A stretch of DNA of 64,000 bases. It comes from Lacrimispora sp. BS-2 (lineage in GTDB: Bacteria; Bacillota; Clostridia; Lachnospirales; Lachnospiraceae). Both the position numbers and the translations under genes were made by a program. This document shows, piece after piece, positions 60,418-64,000 of the stretch. The notes under the pieces were generated by a model, which searched no databases, was not told where the DNA came from, and saw only the letters and a program-made list of their open reading frames with translations. The DNA lies in the NCBI RefSeq assembly GCF_040207125.1, contig NZ_CP157940.1:930001-994000 (forward strand). The letters run 5' to 3'. The number at the start of each line of letters is the position of its first letter. Position 1 is the stretch's first letter.

Positions 60418-61157
60418 GCAGGGATGAGTTTATGAGAGAGCTGGAATATCTGCTTTCGGATATTCCAGATAATGAAAAGGCGGATGCCATCGGATATTAC
60501 AGGGATTACCTGGAAGAAGCAGGTCCGGAAAATGAAGAAAAGGTAATCAGGGAGTTTGTAAGCCCTGAGCGCATAGCGGCCATTATCCGCTCGGACATAT
60601 CCGGGAATTTAAAGGATGGGGGAGAATTCACGGAGACCGGTTATCAGGATGAACGGTTTAAAGATCCAAATTACCAGATGGCAAAGCGGTATGATCTTCC
60701 TGAGGTATCTGATGATAATCAAAACGGTCACGAAGGACCGGATAAAAAACATGTCAGGCGAAGAAGGGGCATGGATGGGAATAAGGCGGTGAAAACTGTT
60801 TTATGGATCATTTTAATTCTTGTAGCTTCGCCTATGCTGGTGGGAATAGGAGGAGGTCTTGCAGGATTGATAGGAGGAATATTTGGCTGCCTTGTGGCAG
60901 CAGTCGTTGGAGTTGGAGCCCTGACCTTTGCCTTTCTTGCGGCCGGGGTTTGTATGATCTTAGCCGGTGTTGTCTCCATGGTGATTCATCCCTTAAGCGG
61001 AACCCTGCTTTTAGGGCTGGGAATTTTGCTTCTTGGCCTGGGACTGATAGCCCTGGCTGTCTGCAGTGCTTTTTATGGAAGCTTTCTTCCGTTTCTTTTC
61101 AGGAGCTGTGTGAACGTCCTTAGCAGATTATTTCACGGAAGGAGAGGTCGTTTATGA
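60414..61157 (+). CDS. DUF1700 (HAAS) membrane protein
   Basis: A 247-residue protein. The N-terminal HAAS domain (S-R-D-E-F-M-R-E-L, then L-L-S-D-I-P and E-A-I-G-Y-Y-R-D-Y-L-E-E-A-type motif) is followed by an acidic/charged linker and four hydrophobic segments after residue ~125. DUF1700 proteins are nearly always encoded with PadR and DUF4097 genes and are thought to act as an anti-regulator or sensor partner. It overlaps genes on both sides by 4 nt, so the three are coupled. Confidence 0.9.
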   Translation: MSRDEFMRELEYLLSDIPDNEKADAIGYYRDYLEEAGPENEEKVIREFVSPERIAAIIRSDISGNLKDGGEFTETGYQDERFKDPNYQMAKRYDLPEVSDDNQNGHEGPDKKHVRRRRGMDGNKAVKTVLWIILILVASPMLVGIGGGLAGLIGGIFGCLVAAVVGVGALTFAFLAAGVCMILAGVVSMVIHPLSGTLLLGLGILLLGLGLIALAVCSAFYGSFLPFLFRSCVNVLSRLFHGRRGRL

Positions 61158-62056
61158 AGAGGTTTGTAAAGATATGTTTGATCGCCGGAAGTGTCTGCGT
61201 CCTGATCGGCGGGGGAATTTCAGCCGTATCCGCTGTGCTCGGAGGAAGTTTAAGTGAAATAGTACCCCAAAGAGCCCTTGAGTGGAGAAGAGAGATTTCA
61301 GGAGTTAACCTGGATGGTTTCTGGGAAGGGGTAAATTTTGACGATATTTACATTCCCGAAGTTTCTAATAAGGAAGAAAAAGGCCAGGAAATTTTTTCTT
61401 CTCCTGAAGTAAAAAAACTGGATATAGTAATACGGTCAGGAAATGTTGTTTTTGTAGAGGGTCCCAGGGGAAGTGAAGTAAAGGTTTTCTGCAACAGGGA
61501 TAAAACCTGTTTTAACCTGTACGAAGATAATGGTGATCTGGAGCTTCAGGAATATGATGGCTGGGAAAGAAGGGAAGGCCCGGAACTGCTTTTTACGGTC
61601 CAGGTACCAAAGGATTACCGTTTTTCCGAAGTTGAATTAAAATCCGTTCATTCAAACCGGTTTTTAGACGGGGAGGGTTCCGGCCCGGCCATGATGGCCA
61701 GAGTTCTGTCTGCGGATGAATTGAATATTGAAGCACAGGTGGGCGCCGTAAAAATCGACAGTGGCAGCGTGGGAGACCTTTACGTGAAATGCAATGCAGG
61801 TGCCGTGGAGTTTTCCGGAACAACTTCCGGAGACATTGAAGCGGAATGCCAGGTGGGCGCCATAAGGCTTGAACTTGCCGGGAAAAAGGAAGATTATAAT
61901 TACGATATCAAGTGCAGTATGGGAGCTGTAAAGATCGCAGATGAAGGCAGCGCGGCTTTAAAGGGCAGAAAGCAGACGGATAACGGAGCCGGAAAAGATA
62001 TGGAACTGGAATGCAAGACAGGAGCCATCCAGGTGGATTTTATGAATGAAGTATAA
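61154..62056 (+). CDS. DUF4097-family membrane-anchored beta-solenoid protein
   Basis: A 300-residue protein with an N-terminal transmembrane helix (about 5-28) and, from residue ~90 on, an extracytoplasmic DUF4097 domain of repeating beta-strand segments such as L-D-I-V-I-R-S-G-N-V, V-G-A-V-K-I-D-S-G-S, A-G-A-V-E-F-S-G and M-G-A-V-K-I. This fold looks like a right-handed beta-helix and is found at the end of PadR-DUF1700 operons. Role in envelope stress is inferred. ATG 61154 overlaps DUF1700 by 4 nt. Confidence 0.88.
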   Translation: MKRFVKICLIAGSVCVLIGGGISAVSAVLGGSLSEIVPQRALEWRREISGVNLDGFWEGVNFDDIYIPEVSNKEEKGQEIFSSPEVKKLDIVIRSGNVVFVEGPRGSEVKVFCNRDKTCFNLYEDNGDLELQEYDGWERREGPELLFTVQVPKDYRFSEVELKSVHSNRFLDGEGSGPAMMARVLSADELNIEAQVGAVKIDSGSVGDLYVKCNAGAVEFSGTTSGDIEAECQVGAIRLELAGKKEDYNYDIKCSMGAVKIADEGSAALKGRKQTDNGAGKDMELECKTGAIQVDFMNEV

Positions 62057-62174
62057 TACGGCTTATGATAAGGTTAAGCTTTTAACCCCAACCGCTGATC
62101 AGGAAAACACCCTTCTTTTCATAATAATATAATTTTAGGATTTACAGGTCAAAGGACAGAAAGGAGATACAAAA

Positions 62175-62363
62175 ATGGAAGACAATCAGAAAAAATTATA
62201 CCGATCTGATACAGACAAAATGCTTTGCGGTGTATGCGGCGGAGTTGCGGAATATTTTAACGTGGATGCTACCCTGATCCGGCTTTTATGGGCAGTGCTG
62301 GCCTGCTCAGGCCCAGGCATTGTAGCCTATTTTATTGCGGCAATCATCATTCCCAGAAGATAA
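62175..62363 (+). CDS. PspC-domain membrane protein, second copy
   Basis: A 62-residue single-PspC protein: K-L-Y-R-S-D-T-D-K-M-L-C-G-V-C-G-G-V-A-E-Y-F-N-V-D followed by a hydrophobic C-terminus. It is a paralogue of the protein encoded at 59708, lacking the extra loop between the two membrane segments. AAAGGAG precedes ATG 62175. It lies 118 nt after the DUF4097 gene; a TATAAT is visible near 62126-62131 but no clear -35. A terminator follows. Confidence 0.9.
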   Translation: MEDNQKKLYRSDTDKMLCGVCGGVAEYFNVDATLIRLLWAVLACSGPGIVAYFIAAIIIPRR

Positions 62364-62395
62364 AAAGAGATTTGCAAAGACAGAAAGCAGGAAAA

Positions 62396-62438
62396 ACAGG
62401 CTGCAGCGGACCAGAGTTACGCTGCGGCCTGTTCTTTT
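62396..62438 (+). terminator. Terminator after second pspC
   Basis: ACAGGCTGCAGCG (62396-62408) pairs with CGCTGCGGCCTGT (62420-62432) with one G-T; TCTTTTG follows. Confidence 0.8.
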
Positions 62439-62521
62439 GAAAATACTGGATTAAATATACGTTTAATTCTCCTGGCAGGGGGCATACTCTCTTTAGATTT
62501 AAGAAAAGGAGATGTAAAAAA

Positions 62522-62743
62522 ATGTCAAAGGGAAAGAAAAACGAACCATTTGATCCTCGCAATATGAAGCCGGAGGAAGTACTTAAATTTGAGATTGCCA
62601 CAGAGCTTGGTCTTGGTGATAAGGTAATACAGAGCGGATGGCGCAGCCTGAGCGCAAAGGAAAGCGGCCGGATCGGAGGCCTGATTACAAAAAGAAAAAG
62701 AGAAATGAAAAACGAAGCTCTGTCAACGGATGAAAAAGCATAG
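62522..62743 (+). CDS. Alpha/beta-type small acid-soluble spore protein
   Basis: A 73-residue DNA-binding spore-core protein. It has K-F-E-I-A-T-E-L-G, the usual GPR protease cleavage neighbourhood, and W-R-S-L-S-A-K-E-S-G-R-I-G-G-L-I-T-K-R, the conserved DNA-binding helix. It is the divergent, shorter SASP type typical of Clostridia. GGAG precedes ATG 62522. A CATACT at 62483-62488 could be a sigma-G -10, but no -35 match was found at the right spacing. It shows that the organism belongs to a spore-forming lineage. Confidence 0.9.
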   Translation: MSKGKKNEPFDPRNMKPEEVLKFEIATELGLGDKVIQSGWRSLSAKESGRIGGLITKRKREMKNEALSTDEKA

Positions 62744-62779
62744 GGAAACAAAGAGGAAAATGAAAACTCAGGAATTTTC

Positions 62780-62808
62780 TTGCACCAAAAGGGAAAATAT
62801 TTTATAAT
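62780..62808 (+). promoter_or_regulatory. Promoter of the cobalamin-synthesis operon
   Basis: TTGCAC (62780-62785), 17 bp, TATAAT (62803-62808). The leader is about 70 nt, too short for a cobalamin riboswitch, and is largely made of repeat copy 7. Confidence 0.8.
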
Positions 62809-62835
62809 GTACCTCACAGAGGAAACAACCAGTAA

Positions 62836-62880
62836 GTACCACCCTGATGCCCGGAACCCATGGGCAGGAAAGATGCAGGA
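62836..62880 (+). repeat. GTATACC double-hairpin repeat, copy 7 (diverged)
   Basis: ACCACCCTG, then TGCCC-GGAACCCA-TGGGCA and the tail GGAAAGATGCAGG, directly upstream of the cbiD start. The first hairpin is largely lost; the second is intact. Confidence 0.7.
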
Positions 62881-62882
62881 AG

Positions 62883-64000
62883 ATGGAGAAAAAGGAATTA
62901 AGAAGCGGATTCACTACGGGAACCTGTGCCGCTGTTGCTGCCAAAGCAGCGGCGGTCATGCTGTTGACCGGGCGTGAATTACAACATATGAAGCTTATGA
63001 TGCCTAAAGGAAGGTCGGCTGATCTTCCTGTTTTTCATGTTGCCATAAAACAGGATAAAGCAGAATGCGCTGTTAAAAAGGATGCAGGGGATGACCCGGA
63101 TGTGACGCATCAGGCCATGGTGTTTGCTGCCGTTAAGTATTCCGACGAAAAGGAAGTGGAGCAGGCTGCCGGGATCTACCGCAGGGACGGAGAGGAGGGG
63201 AAAGGCCCTCTTTTCCTCATTGCCGGCGAAGGAATCGGCTGGGTAACAAGGCCGGGATTATCCTGTCCTGTAGGCATGCCGGCCATTAACCCGGTTCCCC
63301 GTGACATGATATTCCGGGGGGTGGAGGAAGCCAGGAGAGAAGCGGACTTTGATGGTTCTTTAACAATCACCATCTGGATGCCGGAAGGAAAAAAACTGGC
63401 GGAAAAAACCTTTAATTCCAGGCTGGGAATTGAAGGCGGTCTTTCCATACTGGGGACAACAGGAATCGTAAAGCCCATGAGCGAAGAGGCGCTGATTGCC
63501 ACCATACGCTTAGAATTACATATGAGGGCAGTGGCAGGGCTAAAGCGGGTGATCCTGATTCCGGGAAATTATGGAGAAGCTTTTATTCAGGAAACCCTTG
63601 GCCTTGATCTAAAGGCTGGGGTGATCTGCAGCAATTTTATAGAGATAGCTTTAAATGCGGCAGGCGAAGAAGGATTTGACCAGATCTTGTTTGCAGGCCA
63701 TATAGGGAAACTGGTTAAGACTGCAGGAGGCGTACCCAATACCCATTCAAAATATGGAGACCGCCGTATGGAAATATTGTGGGAATGCACTGCCCCTTTC
63801 TCCGATGACAGGGACGAATTAAAAGATAAGATTTTGGCAGCCAATACCACGGAGGAGGCCGCAGGAATCCTTAAAAGCTGTGGGATGTTAGAACCTGTCA
63901 TGGAAGAGGTTGTAGACAGGATCCAGAGGTATATGACTCTCTGGTCAGGAGGGAGAAAGGTGGAAGTGGTGACATTTTCCACGATGTACGGTATACTGGG
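62883..64000 (+). CDS. cbiD: Cobalt-precorrin-5B (C1)-methyltransferase CbiD, 3' partial
   Basis: Anaerobic cobalamin pathway enzyme methylating C1 of cobalt-precorrin-5B. The frame is open from ATG 62883 to the right edge (about 372 codons), so the end is outside the window. Family motifs: L-R-S-G-F-T-T-G-T-C-A-A near the start, D-D-P-D-V-T, G-L-S-C-P-V-G-M-P-A-I-N-P-V-P-R, G-T-T-G-I-V-K-P-M and N-T-H-S-K-Y-G-D. The ribosome site is close (GCAGGA), lying at the end of a repeat. Other cbi genes probably follow. Cobalamin made here would serve MetH. Confidence 0.93.
   Translation, partial: MEKKELRSGFTTGTCAAVAAKAAAVMLLTGRELQHMKLMMPKGRSADLPVFHVAIKQDKAECAVKKDAGDDPDVTHQAMVFAAVKYSDEKEVEQAAGIYRRDGEEGKGPLFLIAGEGIGWVTRPGLSCPVGMPAINPVPRDMIFRGVEEARREADFDGSLTITIWMPEGKKLAEKTFNSRLGIEGGLSILGTTGIVKPMSEEALIATIRLELHMRAVAGLKRVILIPGNYGEAFIQETLGLDLKAGVICSNFIEIALNAAGEEGFDQILFAGHIGKLVKTAGGVPNTHSKYGDRRMEILWECTAPFSDDRDELKDKILAANTTEEAAGILKSCGMLEPVMEEVVDRIQRYMTLWSGGRKVEVVTFSTMYGIL

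Noticed and set aside
62809..62882. Cobalamin riboswitch before cbiD
   Set aside because: The predicted leader is about 70 nt and has no B12-box; it contains repeat copy 7 instead.

Overview
The window looks like a chromosomal segment of a spore-forming Clostridium-type Firmicute, most likely a Lachnospiraceae member near Lacrimispora / Clostridium cluster XIVa. This is inferred from the dcw gene order, TTG/GTG starts behind strong GGAGG sites, a small acid-soluble spore protein, tandem class B PBPs and the paralogue content. No rRNA, tRNA, CRISPR array, prophage or complete insertion sequence was seen.

Layout. 3-851: last part of a nucleoside/simple-sugar ABC permease. 999-14454: division and cell-wall cluster (mraZ, rsmH, ftsL-like, two class B PBPs, mraY, murD, ftsW/spoVE, murA, divIB, ftsZ) with MraZ boxes in the leader and two structured elements between genes. 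14573-16012: two genes of unknown function. 16141-19829: methionine-synthesis block with a truncated metF, a separate MetH activation-domain protein and metH. 19839-21385: trpS behind a strong promoter and a structured leader, then a small unknown gene. 21796-36978: mostly housekeeping genes (purine permease, enolase, MBL hydrolase, Sfp-type transferase, Cfa, metallophosphoesterase, RpiR regulator, chemoreceptor, fruK-fruA, HAD phosphatase). 37058-46671: LCP protein, znuABC-type metal importer, Ktr/Trk potassium uptake, a Cys-rich membrane peptide, a minus-strand PTS-like IIC protein, a COG0523 GTPase with a Cys/His repeat tract and a P-loop/DUF1980-like protein. 47135-49065: double-cubane-type dehydratase homologue plus ATPase activator. 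49162-51995: polysaccharide deacetylase-like protein and DacF-type carboxypeptidase. 52203-59481: YesM/YesN-type two-component system, sugar ABC importer and an orphan TRAP-type binding protein. 59708-62363: PspC-PadR-DUF1700-DUF4097-PspC envelope-stress-like operon with a twin palindromic operator. 62522-64000: SASP and the start of cbiD, which runs off the edge.

The most unusual features are non-coding. (1) Two loci (9571-9720 and 19873-20014) carry the same RNA-like architecture: a 7-bp closing stem, a long hairpin, a nearly invariant 17-nt joining segment and a second hairpin. All stems differ in sequence yet stay paired, so they covary. One copy is the 5' leader of trpS, where a T-box would be expected and is absent. 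(2) A compact four-stem element lies between rsmH and ftsL. (3) A two-hairpin dispersed repeat (seven copies at five loci) always sits just upstream of a start codon in the sense orientation. I do not recognise any of these as named families.

Functional links: MetH needs cobalamin (cbiD is at the right end) and methyl-THF from MetF, but the metF here lacks its last third. Zn and K uptake and COG0523 genes form a metal/ion homeostasis neighbourhood. The two-component system probably controls the adjacent sugar transporter, whose promoter has a good -10 but no clear -35.
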